64,000 bases of DNA from Ruminococcus sp. (GCA_021205185.1 JAJPYB010000008.1:124001-188000); one strand, 5' to 3'. Numbered from the stretch's first letter, positions 8,653 to 17,643 are shown. A program made the numbers and translations. The notes: generated by a model from the letters alone, not told the origin.

Positions 8653-9128
8653 TTCCGTCGTATATGTTCGAGCCTGAAACCGAGCTTTCGCTTTTCGCTT
8701 TGTCGATTGCGATAGGCGTAATTTTCGGCGTAATTTACGAGGCAACAAGAATAGTGCGAATAATTTTCCCTCACCGCTCGTGGCTTGTGTTTTTAGAGGA
8801 TATGCTTTTTATGCTCTTTTGCGGATTTTGGTTTTTTATCTTTTCGATGACGTTCGCAAGAGGACAGCTAAGAGGCTTTTTGCTTTTGGGGAACCTTCTC
8901 GGCTTTTTCCTCTATATTTTTACGCTCGGCGAGCTTGTAAAGCGGGTAGTAACAAGGGCAAGAGAAATAGTAGTCGCCGCTTTAAAATGGATAGGTCGTC
9001 TTTTGTGGCAAAGACTCTTCAAACCGATGATTTCTAAAATTCTCCGACCGTTGAGAGTGAGATGTAAAAAAATTCGCCGAAAGAGAAAAAAATCCGAGAA
9101 AAGTTCAAAAAAAGTCTTGAAAGTTTAA
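8649..9128 (+). CDS. yabQ: YabQ-family spore cortex membrane protein
   Basis: 159 residues with about four hydrophobic helices between residues 10 and 105 (ELSLFALSIAIGVIFGVIYE is the first), then a very basic C-terminal tail of some 45 residues rich in Arg and Lys. This matches YabQ, a mother-cell membrane protein needed for cortex formation in Bacillus spores. The ATG lies inside the yabP stop region (ATGA overlap). Its last codons contain the promoter of the next transcription unit, which separates the sporulation pair from the vegetative divIC-yabR pair. Confidence 0.88.
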   Translation: MIPSYMFEPETELSLFALSIAIGVIFGVIYEATRIVRIIFPHRSWLVFLEDMLFMLFCGFWFFIFSMTFARGQLRGFLLLGNLLGFFLYIFTLGELVKRVVTRAREIVVAALKWIGRLLWQRLFKPMISKILRPLRVRCKKIRRKRKKSEKSSKKVLKV

Positions 9129-9145
9129 GACTTTACGGCTATAAT
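9117..9145 (+). promoter_or_regulatory. strong sigma-A promoter for divIC-yabR
   Basis: TTGAAA (9117-9122), exactly 17 bases, then a perfect TATAAT (9140-9145). It overlaps the end of yabQ and gives a predicted leader of about 230 bases before divIC. Confidence 0.85.
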
Positions 9146-9154
9146 AAACATATA

Positions 9155-9338
9155 GTGTATTGCACTTTTCAAGGCAATACACAACGTCTTTCAGTCTGGC
9201 TTCGCCAGCTGAAATCCATAAGAGCCTGACGGCTCTGGAATATTTATTGAAAGCTATCGCTCGCAAGAACAAGCAAGCTTATCTTGCTTCGCTACTTTGA
9301 ATATTACATATAAAAGGGGAATCGCAAGTTTATCTTGC
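9155..9338 (+). other. hairpin-rich leader of divIC-yabR
   Basis: Five short inverted repeats follow one another: GTGTATTGC/GCAATACAC (9155-9182), TCAG-CTGGC/GCCAG-CTGA (9191-9212), AGAGCC/GGCTCT (9221-9236), AAGCAAG/CTTGCTT (9271-9289) and GCAAG/CTTGC (9324-9338). The last two share the core GCAAGYTTATCTTGC. None has a terminating T run. No reading frame with a ribosome site occurs here. It is either a structured 5' leader, an unnamed small RNA, or a decayed repetitive element. Confidence 0.6.
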
Positions 9339-9380
9339 AAAAGGATACTATTAAAATTTTGCGAAAGGAGTGTATGACAA

Positions 9381-9749
9381 ATGCCGGTTGTAAATAACGC
9401 ATCGGAGGTTATAAACAAGAGAAAAAATAAAAAAGCGTCTTTTGCTTCACGCATTGGAATGATTGCACTTATCGCATTTATAGTTTATGCTGTTATAGTT
9501 ATAATTCAAACAGAGGTTGAAATGAACGAGCAGCAGGCGGTGCTCGAGGACTTAAAGGAGCAGATTACCGCTGCAACTCAGGAAAACGACGAGTACGAGA
9601 GAATACTTGGCGGAGAGGATGAAAACGCTTATATGGAAATGATAGCTATCGAACAATACGGCTACGCATATCCAAATGAAAAGCGCTTTTATATAAAGGA
9701 AAGCACGTCGTCGGATGACACCACGTCCAGCGATGAGTCTGACGAATAG
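9381..9749 (+). CDS. divIC: DivIC/FtsB-family cell division protein
   Basis: 122 residues: short basic cytoplasmic tail, one membrane helix (about 24-44, IGMIALIAFIVYAVIVIIQT), a coiled-coil segment (about 45-75) and a short extracellular end with A-x-E-x-x-x-Y-x-x-P-x-E-x-x-F, the typical end of the septum-formation initiator family. DivIC links the division proteins FtsL and DivIB at the septum and helps activate septal wall synthesis. An acidic Ser/Thr tail (SSDDTTSSDESDE) is added. The position after yabQ and before yabR is the conserved Firmicutes arrangement. AAAGGAG precedes the ATG. Confidence 0.9.
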   Translation: MPVVNNASEVINKRKNKKASFASRIGMIALIAFIVYAVIVIIQTEVEMNEQQAVLEDLKEQITAATQENDEYERILGGEDENAYMEMIAIEQYGYAYPNEKRFYIKESTSSDDTTSSDESDE

Positions 9750-9790
9750 AAGCTTTAAAAATTTATTCAAGGAAGGTACAAAAAAGCTTT

Positions 9791-10279
9791 ATGCAGGTTG
9801 AGGTAGGAAAAATATACGAGGGAAAGGTTACGGGGATAACTAAGTTTGGAGCATTTGTTGAGGTTGAAGGAAAGGTTACCGGAATGGTACACATTTCTGA
9901 AATTTCAAGCTCGTTTGTCAATGATATAAACGAGGTGCTTAAGAAGGGTCAGACCGTCAAGGTCAAGGTAATAAAGGTTGACGACAACGGCAAAATTGGA
10001 ATGTCGATAAAGCGTGCCGAGGAAAAACCAAAGAACGACAGGCGTGGCGCTCAGAAGGGCAAGCCATCTGCTGGCAACAAGAATGCGGCTAAAAAACAGG
10101 CGGTCGAGAAAAAAGAGCCGGAGCCTGCATATTACGGCGACGGATACGTTTCAAAGCCAAGCGGAGATGCAAACTTTGAGGATATGCTCAGCAAGTTCAA
10201 AGCTTCAAGCGAGGAGAGAATAAGCGACTTAAAGCGCGCTAACGACAACAGACGTCGTGGCGGCACAAGGCGCAGATAA
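9791..10279 (+). CDS. yabR: S1 RNA-binding domain protein (YabR-like)
   Basis: 162 residues. An S1 fold fills residues 1-72 (GKIYEGKVTGITKFGAFVEV, then GMVHISEIS and GKIGMSIKRA). A basic, disordered stretch follows, ending in RRRGGTRRR. YabR/CvfD-type proteins bind RNA or ribosomes; the exact role is not settled. It shares a transcript with divIC, 41 bases upstream, and is followed directly by a terminator. The Lys/Arg-rich tail suggests nucleic-acid contact beyond the S1 domain, which is inference. Confidence 0.88.
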   Translation: MQVEVGKIYEGKVTGITKFGAFVEVEGKVTGMVHISEISSSFVNDINEVLKKGQTVKVKVIKVDDNGKIGMSIKRAEEKPKNDRRGAQKGKPSAGNKNAAKKQAVEKKEPEPAYYGDGYVSKPSGDANFEDMLSKFKASSEERISDLKRANDNRRRGGTRRR

Positions 10280-10291
10280 CTACATAATATC

Positions 10292-10321
10292 AAGGGGCAG
10301 AGTATCGCCCCTTTTGTTTTT
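10292..10321 (+). terminator. terminator after yabR
   Basis: AAGGGGC/GCCCCTT stem with an 8-base loop, then TTGTTTTT. The next ATG is only 15 bases away, so some read-through into the lipoprotein gene is likely. Confidence 0.8.
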
Positions 10322-10335
10322 AGGAGAAGGATTAA

Positions 10336-11004
10336 ATGAGAAAAGTTGTAATTTTAGGCATAGCGGCAGCAGTTCTGTCACTTTCAGCCTGCAGCGTAAC
10401 AGAAGGCGATCCGCTTGACGGTGAGGAGCTTGTAGAAGCGGCTCGTGAGCAGTACGAATCCTACGACTCAGCGAGAGTTGTTATCACAAACGAGGATACC
10501 GACGAGGTTGAGCAGGAGTTTGTATTTATGTATGACGAAAAGGACAGCCTTACCTATTTATATACAGGCGGTTATGAGGAGGAAAGCTATATCCAGTACA
10601 ACAACGGATTTGAATGCTTTACCGAGCAAAACGGCGAGTATACCTTTACTCAATATGGCGACAACGATTTTGAAGCCTACAACAGAGATTCGTTACACCC
10701 TCAGGCGAGCGGGGATTATCTTCCTTACGAGCGAAGCGCAATAGAGACGGTAGAGAAAACCGAGCAGGACGGCGAGGTTGTATATTATTATACCTATAGT
10801 CCAGACAGCTTTGACAGCGACGACGGAGTAGTTGAGTTTACTGCAGTATATCACTTTGACGAAAATGACGAGCTTTTGTACTTTGAGGAGCTGTCGGTGG
10901 TTGATACCGACGGCGAGGAGAGCAGCCATTCCTACAAGGTCGAAATTACCGATATAAACGCAGTTGAGAAAATTGACAATCCGCTAAAGGACAGAGAAGG
11001 ATAG
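10336..11004 (+). CDS. uncharacterised lipoprotein
   Basis: 222 residues with a lipoprotein signal ending in LSAC (C19). The mature part is very acidic and rich in Tyr, Glu and Asp. Alternating strands (ARVVITNEDTDEVEQEFVF, TYLYTGGYEEESYIQYNN) suggest a single beta-sheet domain like those of small Gram-positive lipoproteins that average over an outer-membrane-free envelope. I do not recognise the family and assign no function. GGAGAAGG precedes the ATG. There is no promoter between the yabR terminator and this gene, so it may be expressed by read-through. Confidence 0.75.
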   Translation: MRKVVILGIAAAVLSLSACSVTEGDPLDGEELVEAAREQYESYDSARVVITNEDTDEVEQEFVFMYDEKDSLTYLYTGGYEEESYIQYNNGFECFTEQNGEYTFTQYGDNDFEAYNRDSLHPQASGDYLPYERSAIETVEKTEQDGEVVYYYTYSPDSFDSDDGVVEFTAVYHFDENDELLYFEELSVVDTDGEESSHSYKVEITDINAVEKIDNPLKDREG

Positions 11005-11017
11005 AAGATTTAACCGG

Positions 11018-11037
11018 GCACTACATTTAGTGCTTTT
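11018..11037 (+). terminator. weak terminator after the lipoprotein gene
   Basis: Six-base stem GCACTA/TAGTGC with loop CATT, followed by only four T's. It is a modest terminator. Confidence 0.5.
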
Positions 11038-11077
11038 ATGTGGGACAACCACACATTATTGAAATAAAAAAGCCGCT

Positions 11078-11094
11078 TTGTGCAAATTGCACAA
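11078..11094. repeat. near-perfect palindrome upstream of the S10 promoter
   Basis: TTGTGCAA-A-TTGCACAA, eight-base arms about one central base, 54 bases before the -35 element. It could be an operator; no known regulator is implied by the sequence alone. Confidence 0.5.
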
Positions 11095-11147
11095 AAAATC
11101 AAGAAAAAAGTGATGAAATTTCTACACGTTATTTTTGCCATTTTATA

Positions 11148-11176
11148 TTGATTTTATATTGCACAAATGGTAAAAT
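11148..11176 (+). promoter_or_regulatory. promoter of the S10-spc-alpha ribosomal cluster
   Basis: TTGATT (11148-11153), 17-base spacer, TAAAAT (11171-11176). The start would be near 11183, giving a leader of about 395 bases before rpsJ. Confidence 0.75.
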
Positions 11177-11182
11177 AAGTCT

Positions 11183-11578
11183 TGCACTGCGGTGAACTGC
11201 CGCAGATGACTGCATGATATGCGTTGAAGCGGGAGGTTGCGCACAGTAGGTGCGGTAATTCTCGTGGAGTATGTCCGATTTTAAACCGGGCGGCTGTAAT
11301 ACTTAAAACACAGTGTGTGTTAAGCGTTTCTTGCGAATGGCTATGCCACTAACGCTTGATACTGTCTGAGTTTGTGTGTTCTGTCAACCGAAGTGATAAT
11401 AAAGCTTCGGGTTTTTTATTGAATCTCACAGGGAACACACGGAAGCGTTGAAGGATTACAGATACCTACTTAAAAAGACTGCTTGTCTTGTCCCGAAGGT
11501 CAGGGAAACGGACAGGAGCCTTAACGAAAGGGTAGGCTTAGCCCCCAATATTTAAGACTTTACAAGGAGGCGATTTAA
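11183..11578 (+). promoter_or_regulatory. structured leader of the ribosomal cluster with internal attenuator
   Basis: The long leader contains CTGCGG/CCGCAG near its start. AAGCGTT (11322-11328) pairs with AACGCTT (11351-11357) around a small TGGC/GCCA hairpin. Next is an intrinsic terminator at 11386-11420 (AACCGAAG/CTTCGGGTT, then a T run). Flanking that terminator, GTGTGTTC (11374-11381) pairs with GAACACAC (11433-11440). A second AAGCGTT (11443-11449) can also pair with the same AACGCTT. A further CTTGTCC/GGACAGG stem lies before rpsJ. The mutually exclusive pairings point to transcription attenuation, as in ribosomal-protein autoregulation; the ligand is unknown. Confidence 0.6.
11386..11420 (+). 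terminator. attenuator hairpin inside the rpsJ leader
   Basis: AACCGAAG paired with CTTCGGGTT (one bulge) followed by TTTTTTATT, 160 bases before rpsJ with no gene upstream in the transcript. A terminator placed here would stop the whole ribosomal transcript before it reaches a gene. Confidence 0.7.
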
Positions 11579-11893
11579 ATGGCAGTCAATGAAAAGCTTA
11601 GAATTAAAATCAAGGGTTATGAGCACGCTGTAGTAGATGCAGCAGCAGCAAAGATTGTTGAAGCTGCAAAGCGTACAGGAGCAAAGGTTTCAGGACCTAT
11701 CCCACTTCCAACTGACAAGGAGGTTATTACTATCCTTCGTGCGGTTCACAAGTATAAGGATAGCCGTGAGCAGTTTGAGATGAGAACTCATAAAAGACTT
11801 ATCGACGTTCTTCGTCCAACTGATGAAACCACAGCAGCTCTTCAGAACCTTGAGCTTCCTGCAGGTGTTGACATTGTAATGGAAATCAAGTAA
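11579..11893 (+). CDS. rpsJ: 30S ribosomal protein S10
   Basis: 104 residues, normal length. The family signature [12 protein letters not shown] is present. S10 sits in the 30S head and is also the NusE partner of NusB/NusG in transcription antitermination. AGGAGG at spacing 7 fixes the start. It is the first gene of the cluster; no rpsL, rpsG, fusA or tuf genes precede it here. Confidence 0.98.
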   Translation: MAVNEKLRIKIKGYEHAVVDAAAAKIVEAAKRTGAKVSGPIPLPTDKEVITILRAVHKYKDSREQFEMRTHKRLIDVLRPTDETTAALQNLELPAGVDIVMEIK

Positions 11894-11951
11894 TTGATTT
11901 TCGTTTGAAATCCGTCTGATGCGGGTTTTTAAATGTTTTCACGCAGGTCAT

Positions 11952-11965
11952 GTCGGGAAACCGAC
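11952..11965 (+). other. rpsJ-rplC intergenic hairpin
   Basis: GTCGG-GAAA-CCGAC, a GNRA tetraloop hairpin in the 96-base gap, about 25 bases before rplC. No T run, so not a terminator. Confidence 0.6.
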
Positions 11966-11989
11966 CAATAACCATAAGGAGGAAAAATA

Positions 11990-12625
11990 ATGGAAAAGGG
12001 AATCATCGGAAAGAAAATCGGTATGACTCAGATTTTCGATGAAACAGGAAAGGTAATTCCTGTTACTGTTGTTGAAGCAGGTCCTTGCGTTGTCGTTCAG
12101 AAGAAAACTGTTGAAAATGACGGCTATAACGCAGTTCAGCTTGGCTTTGGCGACATCAGACCTAAGAGAGTAAACAAGCCTCTTACAGGTCATTTCAAGA
12201 AGGCGGACGTTGCTTTGAAGAGAACTTTGAAGGAATTTCGTCTTGACAGCATTGACAATTTGAATGTCGGAGATATCGTAAAGGCCGATACTTTTTCTGA
12301 GGGCGACGTTGTTGACGTCAGCGGAAAGAGCAAGGGTCACGGATTTTCGGGAACAATCAAGCGTCACAACTTCGCAAGACTTAAGGAATCTCACGGTACA
12401 GGACCGGTTCACAGACACGCAGGCTCAATGGGCGCTTGCTCGTCGCCGTCGAGAATTTTTAAGGGTAAGGGAATGCCTGGACAGTACGGTAACACAAAGG
12501 TTACTGTTCAGAACCTTACAGTAGTAAAGGTTGACGCAGAGAATAATCTTATCGCAATCAAGGGAGCTATTCCGGGTCCTAAGAACGGAACAGTTACTAT
12601 CGTTGACTGCGTTAAGAAGGCTTAG
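11990..12625 (+). CDS. rplC: 50S ribosomal protein L3
   Basis: 211 residues, typical length. It begins [18 protein letters not shown] and contains the diagnostic [14 protein letters not shown] loop that reaches toward the peptidyl transferase centre. L3 is an early assembly protein. AAGGAGG precedes the ATG. It is followed by rplD after 18 bases. Confidence 0.98.
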   Translation: MEKGIIGKKIGMTQIFDETGKVIPVTVVEAGPCVVVQKKTVENDGYNAVQLGFGDIRPKRVNKPLTGHFKKADVALKRTLKEFRLDSIDNLNVGDIVKADTFSEGDVVDVSGKSKGHGFSGTIKRHNFARLKESHGTGPVHRHAGSMGACSSPSRIFKGKGMPGQYGNTKVTVQNLTVVKVDAENNLIAIKGAIPGPKNGTVTIVDCVKKA

Positions 12626-12643
12626 TGAGAGGAGGAAGTTAAT

Positions 12644-13267
12644 ATGCCACAGGTTTCAGTTTATGATATGAAGGGCGTAGAGGTTTCTACTGCTGAGCTT
12701 AAGGATTCCGTATTTGGAATCACACCTAACAAGACGGTTATGCACGCAATGGTTGTAAACTATTTAGCTAACCAGAGACAGGGCACACAGTCCACTCTTA
12801 CAAGAACAGAGGTAAGAGGCGGAGGAAAGAAGCCTTGGAGACAAAAGGGAACAGGTCACGCAAGACAGGGTTCTATCCGCGCTCCACAGTGGGTACACGG
12901 AGGAGTTGCTTTAGGTCCTAAGCCAAGAGATTACAGCTATTCGCTTAATAAGAAGGAAAAGAGACTTGCAATGAAGTCGGCGCTTTCTTCAAAGGCTTTG
13001 GAAAATGAAATCGTTGTTGTTGACAACATCACAGTTGAGGAATTCAAGACAAAGACGATAGTTGAAATGCTGAAGGCTTTGAAGGTTGAAGGCAAGGCGC
13101 TTATCGTAATGCCGGAGGTTGACCTCAAGGCTGTCAAGAGCGCAAGCAACATCAGCGGAGTCAAGACCGCAACTGTTGGTACGCTTAACGTATACGACAT
13201 TTTAAACTATGACAAGTTTATAGTTGCAAAGTCGGCAGTTGAAAAGATTGAGGAGGTTTATGCATAA
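12644..13267 (+). CDS. rplD: 50S ribosomal protein L4
   Basis: 207 residues, typical. The extended loop [19 protein letters not shown] lines the exit tunnel, where macrolide-resistance changes occur in other bacteria. In E. coli L4 is also the autoregulator of the S10 operon; whether it acts on the leader at 11183-11578 is open. Its stop overlaps the rplW start by one base. Confidence 0.98.
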   Translation: MPQVSVYDMKGVEVSTAELKDSVFGITPNKTVMHAMVVNYLANQRQGTQSTLTRTEVRGGGKKPWRQKGTGHARQGSIRAPQWVHGGVALGPKPRDYSYSLNKKEKRLAMKSALSSKALENEIVVVDNITVEEFKTKTIVEMLKALKVEGKALIVMPEVDLKAVKSASNISGVKTATVGTLNVYDILNYDKFIVAKSAVEKIEEVYA

Positions 13268-13563
13268 TGGAAAAGACCGCTCAAGATATTATTTTAAAGC
13301 CTATCATCACAGAAGCTTCTATGGAAAATCTTGAAATGAACAAGTACACATTCAAGGTTGCCAAGAACGCTAACAAGTTCGAGATAAAGAGCGCTGTTGA
13401 ACAGCTCTTTGGCGTTAAGGTTGCAAAGGTAAATACAATCAGCGTCAAGGGCAGAAAGAGAAGAATGGGCAGATTTGAGGGCTATACGCCTGATTGGAAA
13501 AAGGCAATAGTTACACTTAAAGAGGGCGAAAAGACAATCGAGTTCTTTAACAACCTCGTTTAA
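13267..13563 (+). CDS. rplW: 50S ribosomal protein L23
   Basis: 98 residues. The KPIITEASM start and the basic [19 protein letters not shown] loop are standard. L23 sits at the tunnel exit and docks trigger factor and the signal recognition particle. The TAATG overlap with rplD implies coupled translation. A 97-base gap with two hairpins follows. Confidence 0.98.
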   Translation: MEKTAQDIILKPIITEASMENLEMNKYTFKVAKNANKFEIKSAVEQLFGVKVAKVNTISVKGRKRRMGRFEGYTPDWKKAIVTLKEGEKTIEFFNNLV

Positions 13564-13574
13564 TTGATAAGCCC

Positions 13575-13627
13575 CTGAAGAATAAGCTTCAGATATGGAA
13601 GCGTAAGTATGGGAAGCACCCCTTCCC
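13575..13627 (+). other. rplW-rplB intergenic hairpins
   Basis: CTGAAG-AATAAG-CTTCAG (13575-13592) and GGGAAG/CTTCCC (13611-13627) lie side by side in the gap. Neither is followed by a T run, so they may be RNA processing or stability elements. Confidence 0.55.
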
Positions 13628-13660
13628 GCAAAACTAAACTCAAAAGGAGTGAACTATAAT

Positions 13661-14494
13661 ATGGCAATAAAGAGCTACAAGCCTACGACTCCGGGTAGAA
13701 GAGGTATGACAGTTACCGATTACTCAGGATTGTCAAAGGTGGCTCCTGAAAGAAGTCTGCTTGAGCCAATGAAGAAAAAATCAGGCAGAAACAGCTACGG
13801 TAGAATTACTGTTCGTCACAGAGGCGGCGGAGAGAGAAGAAAGTACCGTATAATTGACTTTAAGAGAAATAAGCTTAATATGGACGCTAAGGTTCTTACA
13901 ATCGAGTACGACCCGAACCGTTCAGCATTTATCGCTTTGGTTCAGTACGAGGACGGAGAGAAGAGATACATCCTAGCTCCTAACGGCTTGAATGTCGGCG
14001 ATACAGTAAGAAGCGGAGCAGACGCAGACGTTAAGCCTGGCAACGCTTTGCAGATGGCAAACATACCGGTTGGTACCTTTATTCACAACATCGAGCTTTA
14101 TCCCGGCAAGGGCGCACAGCTTGTTCGTTCAGCAGGAAATATGGCTCAGCTTATGGGTAAGGAAAACGGCTATGCGCTTGTAAGACTTCCTTCCGGTGAG
14201 ATGAGAAGAATTCCGGTAAACTGCATGGCTACAATTGGTCAGGTATCAAACATCGACCACAACAATGTAAACTACGGTAAGGCAGGAAGAAAACGTCACA
14301 TGGGCATCAGACCTACTGTAAGGGGTTCTGTAATGAACCCGAACGACCACCCTCACGGTGGTGGTGAAGGTAAGTCGCCGGTCGGACGTCCGGGACCTGT
14401 TTCTCCATGGGGCAAGCCGGCACTTGGATACAAAACTCGTAAGAAGCATCACCGCTCTGATAAGTTTATCGTAAAACGTAGAAATGGTAAGTAA
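13661..14494 (+). CDS. rplB: 50S ribosomal protein L2
   Basis: 277 residues from the ATG that follows AAAGGAG and gives the usual [15 protein letters not shown] start; an in-frame ATG four codons upstream would sit too close to the ribosome site. The conserved [13 protein letters not shown] stretch holds the histidine near the peptidyl transferase centre. L2 is a primary 23S-binding protein needed for subunit joining. Confidence 0.98.
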   Translation: MAIKSYKPTTPGRRGMTVTDYSGLSKVAPERSLLEPMKKKSGRNSYGRITVRHRGGGERRKYRIIDFKRNKLNMDAKVLTIEYDPNRSAFIALVQYEDGEKRYILAPNGLNVGDTVRSGADADVKPGNALQMANIPVGTFIHNIELYPGKGAQLVRSAGNMAQLMGKENGYALVRLPSGEMRRIPVNCMATIGQVSNIDHNNVNYGKAGRKRHMGIRPTVRGSVMNPNDHPHGGGEGKSPVGRPGPVSPWGKPALGYKTRKKHHRSDKFIVKRRNGK

Positions 14495-14515
14495 TTGAAG
14501 GGAGGCAGATGAATA

Positions 14516-14800
14516 ATGGGTAGAAGTATCAAAAAGGGACCTTACGTCCAGGAGGCCCTTCTCAAGAGAGTAATCGCTATGAACGAAGCAGGCGAAAAGA
14601 AGGTTTTGAAAACCTGGAGCAGAGCTTCAACAATTTTCCCTGATTTCGTAGGTCACACGTTCGCCGTTCACGATGGACGCAAGCACGTACCTGTTTATGT
14701 AACCGAGGATATGGTAGGTCATAAGCTCGGAGAGTTTGCACCGACAAGGACTTACAGAGGTCACGCAGGCTCCAAGACATCAAATAATGGTAAGAAGTAG
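14516..14800 (+). CDS. rpsS: 30S ribosomal protein S19
   Basis: 94 residues. [10 protein letters not shown] and [16 protein letters not shown] are the family blocks. S19 lies in the 30S head with S13. GGGAGG precedes its ATG. Confidence 0.98.
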   Translation: MGRSIKKGPYVQEALLKRVIAMNEAGEKKVLKTWSRASTIFPDFVGHTFAVHDGRKHVPVYVTEDMVGHKLGEFAPTRTYRGHAGSKTSNNGKK

Positions 14801-14819
14801 CCAAAGGGAGGATAAATTG

Positions 14820-15155
14820 ATGGAAGCAAAAGCAATATTAAAAGACGCTCGTATTTCTCCTCGCAAGGTGAAGATCGTACTTGACCTTATCAGAGGAAAG
14901 GATTACGATGTTGCTATGGCAACAGTAAAGCATACACCGAAGGCTGCAAGTGAATATCTCGAAAAGCTTCTTAAATCGGCTGCTGCAAACGCTGAGAACA
15001 ACTTTAATATGGATAAGGATAATCTATATGTTTCAGAATGCTACGTTTCAGCAGGCAGAACACTCAAGAGAATCAGACCTGCATCACGTGGCAGAGCAAA
15101 CAGAATCCTTAAGAGAACATCTCACGTAACTGTTGTTCTCAAGGAAAAGGAATAG
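14820..15155 (+). CDS. rplV: 50S ribosomal protein L22
   Basis: 111 residues from the ATG 9 bases after GGGAGG; a longer frame starting inside rpsS has no ribosome site. The C-terminal hairpin [20 protein letters not shown] reaches into the exit tunnel next to L4. It contacts all 23S domains. Confidence 0.97.
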   Translation: MEAKAILKDARISPRKVKIVLDLIRGKDYDVAMATVKHTPKAASEYLEKLLKSAAANAENNFNMDKDNLYVSECYVSAGRTLKRIRPASRGRANRILKRTSHVTVVLKEKE

Positions 15156-15174
15156 TCGAAAGAGGAGGTAAACT

Positions 15175-15933
15175 ATGGGCCAGAAAGTAAACCCACATGG
15201 ACTGCGTGTCGGAGTAATTAAAGATTGGGATTCCCGTTGGTTTGCAAATAAATCAACTTTCGGCGATACACTTGTTGAGGACCACAAGATCAGAGAGTAC
15301 ATTAAAAAGACTCTTTATTCAGCAGGAGTTCCGAGAATCGAGATTGAAAGATTTGCAGATAAGGTTAAGATTCACATTAGCTGCGCTAAGCCGGGAATGG
15401 TAATCGGACAAAAGGGAGCTACAATCGAAAAGCTCCGCGCAAAGATTGAAAAAATGATAAACAAGCCGGTAGCTATCAATATTATTGAGGTAAGACAGCC
15501 GGACCTAAACGCACAGCTCGTTGCAGAGAAGATTGCGCTTGACTTGGAGAACAGAGTATCGTTCAGAAGAGCAATGAAGTCGGCAATCGGAAGATCAATG
15601 AAGGTTGGCGCTAAGGGAATTAAGACAAGATGCTCAGGTCGTTTAGGCGGCGCAGAAATTGCAAGAGCTGAGTCTTATCACGAAGGAACAATTCCACTAC
15701 AGACAATTCGTGCTGACATTGACTACGGTACTGCCGAAGCAAATACAACTTACGGTAAGATCGGCGTTAAGGTATGGATTTATCGTGGAGAGGTATTAAA
15801 GGGCGAAATTCCTGATTCTCAGAAGAGAGAAAAGGACAACAAGCAGCGTCGTCGCAGAAACGATGACAGCAGGCCAAGACGTCGTCAGGGATACAGACCC
15901 AGAAAAGAAAATGCAGAAGGAGGTAACGCATAA
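15175..15933 (+). CDS. rpsC: 30S ribosomal protein S3
   Basis: 252 residues, somewhat longer than average because of an Arg-rich C-terminal tail from about residue 215. The KH domain carries the GxxG loop in [14 protein letters not shown]3 helps form the mRNA entry channel. Its stop overlaps the rplP start by one base. Confidence 0.98.
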   Translation: MGQKVNPHGLRVGVIKDWDSRWFANKSTFGDTLVEDHKIREYIKKTLYSAGVPRIEIERFADKVKIHISCAKPGMVIGQKGATIEKLRAKIEKMINKPVAINIIEVRQPDLNAQLVAEKIALDLENRVSFRRAMKSAIGRSMKVGAKGIKTRCSGRLGGAEIARAESYHEGTIPLQTIRADIDYGTAEANTTYGKIGVKVWIYRGEVLKGEIPDSQKREKDNKQRRRRNDDSRPRRRQGYRPRKENAEGGNA

Positions 15934-16364
15934 TGCTACTTCCAAAGAGAGTAAAATACCGTAAGCAGCACAGAGGTCGTATGACCGGTAAGGCGCTTCG
16001 CGGAAATACAGTTTCAAACGGAGAGTACGGACTACAGGCGTTACAGTGCGCATGGATTACATCAAATCAAATTGAAGCAGCCCGTATCGCTATGACAAGA
16101 TACATCAAGCGTGGCGGTCAGGTATGGATCAAGATTTTCCCTGATAAGCCGGTTACCAAGAAGCCTCTTGGAACCCGTATGGGTAAAGGAAAGGGAGCTC
16201 CTGAGTACTGGGTAGCTGTAGTAAAGCCTGGAAGAGTTATGTTTGAAATCGAGGGAGTTACTGAGGAAATTGCAAGAGAGGCTATGCGTCTTGCAGCACA
16301 CAAGCTCCCGATCAAGTGTAAGTTTGTTAAGAGAGAAACTCAAGAAACGGGTGGTGAGCAATAA
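15933..16364 (+). CDS. rplP: 50S ribosomal protein L16
   Basis: 143 residues. The [18 protein letters not shown] start and the [17 protein letters not shown] block are typical. L16 organises the A-site region. Its termination codon overlaps the rpmC start by one base. Confidence 0.98.
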   Translation: MLLPKRVKYRKQHRGRMTGKALRGNTVSNGEYGLQALQCAWITSNQIEAARIAMTRYIKRGGQVWIKIFPDKPVTKKPLGTRMGKGKGAPEYWVAVVKPGRVMFEIEGVTEEIAREAMRLAAHKLPIKCKFVKRETQETGGEQ

Positions 16365-16561
16365 TGAAGGCAAGTGAAATCAAAGAACTGACAGCTGACG
16401 AGCTTGAAGAAAAGCTCGGCGAATTAAAGCAAGAGCTATTCAACCTTCGTTTTCAGCATGCTGTAAACCAACTTGACAACCCTATGAGAATGAAGGCTGT
16501 TAAAAGGGATATTGCTCGTGTTAAGACATTCATTCGTAAGCAAGAGTCCAGCGCTGAATAA
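16364..16561 (+). CDS. rpmC: 50S ribosomal protein L29
   Basis: 65 residues: an all-helical coiled pair with [19 protein letters not shown]. It lies beside L23 at the tunnel exit. Coupled to rplP through the overlapping TAATG. Confidence 0.97.
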   Translation: MKASEIKELTADELEEKLGELKQELFNLRFQHAVNQLDNPMRMKAVKRDIARVKTFIRKQESSAE

Positions 16562-16578
16562 GAAAAGGAGGATTTACT

Positions 16579-16836
16579 GTGAGCGAAAGAAATCTTAGAA
16601 AAACAAGAGTGGGCAGGGTTGTTTCAAACAAGATGGATAAGACAATCGTAGTTGCTATTGAAGATAACGTAGCGCACCCGCTTTACAAGAAGATTATCAA
16701 GAGAACCGTTAAGCTAAAGGCACACGACGAAGAAAACGTATGCAACATCGGCGACAAGGTAGAGGTTATGGAAACAAGACCTTTATCAAAGGATAAGAGA
16801 TGGCGCTTAACAAAAGTTATCGAGCAGGCTAAGTAA
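16579..16836 (+). CDS. rpsQ: 30S ribosomal protein S17
   Basis: 85 residues, GTG start 8 bases after [29 protein letters not shown] and [13 protein letters not shown] are the family blocks. It binds the 5' domain of 16S rRNA. Confidence 0.97.
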   Translation: MSERNLRKTRVGRVVSNKMDKTIVVAIEDNVAHPLYKKIIKRTVKLKAHDEENVCNIGDKVEVMETRPLSKDKRWRLTKVIEQAK

Positions 16837-16852
16837 TTTAAAATTTTGGTTT

Positions 16853-16881
16853 TTTAAAGAGGAATTCTTCTCCTCTTTAAA
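16853..16881 (+). other. rpsQ-rplN intergenic hairpin
   Basis: Perfect ten-base stem TTTAAAGAGG/CCTCTTTAAA with a 9-base loop, the strongest hairpin within the ribosomal cluster. No T run follows, so read-through is expected; it may mark an RNA processing site at the S10/spc boundary. Confidence 0.65.
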
Positions 16882-16917
16882 TACCGCTTTTGAGATTTAC
16901 GAAAGGAGGAACGCACT

Positions 16918-17286
16918 GTGATTCAAATGCAAACTTACCTGAAAGTTGCTGACAACACGGGAGCTAAGGAGCTTATGTGTATCAGAGTTTTAGGTGGATC
17001 GCGCAGAAGATACGCAAACATCGGCGACGTTGTAGTAGCTTCAGTTAAAAAAGCAACACCGGGCGGCGTTGTTAAAAAAGGCGATGTTGTAAAAGCAGTA
17101 ATCGTTCGTTCAGCAAGCGGTTTGAGAAGAGAGGACGGAACATACATCCGTTTCGATGAAAACGCTGCTGTTATTATAAGAGAAGATAAAAACCCAAGAG
17201 GAACCCGTATTTTCGGGCCTGTTGCAAGAGAGCTTCGTGAAAAGGATTATATGAAGATTCTTTCACTTGCTCCGGAAGTTCTTTAA
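16918..17286 (+). CDS. rplN: 50S ribosomal protein L14
   Basis: 122 residues, normal. The GTG start follows AAAGGAGG and yields the standard [19 protein letters not shown]14 bridges the subunits and is the site where the silencing factor RsfS binds. First gene of the spc segment. Confidence 0.98.
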   Translation: MIQMQTYLKVADNTGAKELMCIRVLGGSRRRYANIGDVVVASVKKATPGGVVKKGDVVKAVIVRSASGLRREDGTYIRFDENAAVIIREDKNPRGTRIFGPVARELREKDYMKILSLAPEVL

Positions 17287-17304
17287 TTTGGAGGTGTCGT
17301 TCAG

Positions 17305-17628
17305 ATGAATAAGTTACACATTAAAACCGGCGACACTGTAGTTGTTCTTTCCGGTAAGGATAAGGGCAAGAAGGGTAAGGTACTTCAGGTATCACCAAAG
17401 GAGCGCAAGGTTATTGTTGAGGGCATCAATATGTGCACAAAGCACGTAAAGCCTAGAAGACAGGGCGAGGCAGGCGGCATAGTTAAGGCTGAGGCTGCAA
17501 TGTATGCTTGCAAGGTAATGCCGGTTTGCCCTAAATGCGGAAAGCCGACAAGAGTTGGTCACAAGATTCTTGACGACGGCTCTAAGGTTCGTATTTGCAA
17601 GAATGCAAACTGCGGCGAAGAGTTTTAA
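17305..17628 (+). CDS. rplX: 50S ribosomal protein L24 with zinc ribbon
   Basis: 107 residues. N-terminal KOW motif ([20 protein letters not shown]). The C-terminal CPKC...CKNANC pattern supplies four cysteines, a likely zinc ribbon as in other Clostridia. L24 is an assembly initiator. GGAGG lies before the ATG. Confidence 0.97.
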   Translation: MNKLHIKTGDTVVVLSGKDKGKKGKVLQVSPKERKVIVEGINMCTKHVKPRRQGEAGGIVKAEAAMYACKVMPVCPKCGKPTRVGHKILDDGSKVRICKNANCGEEF

Positions 17629-17643
17629 CAGGAGGAGTAAACG

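Noticed and set aside
14736-14819. Longer rplV start inside rpsS
   Set aside because: The extension has no ribosome site and is not like any L22; the ATG at 14820 follows GGGAGG and gives the usual protein.
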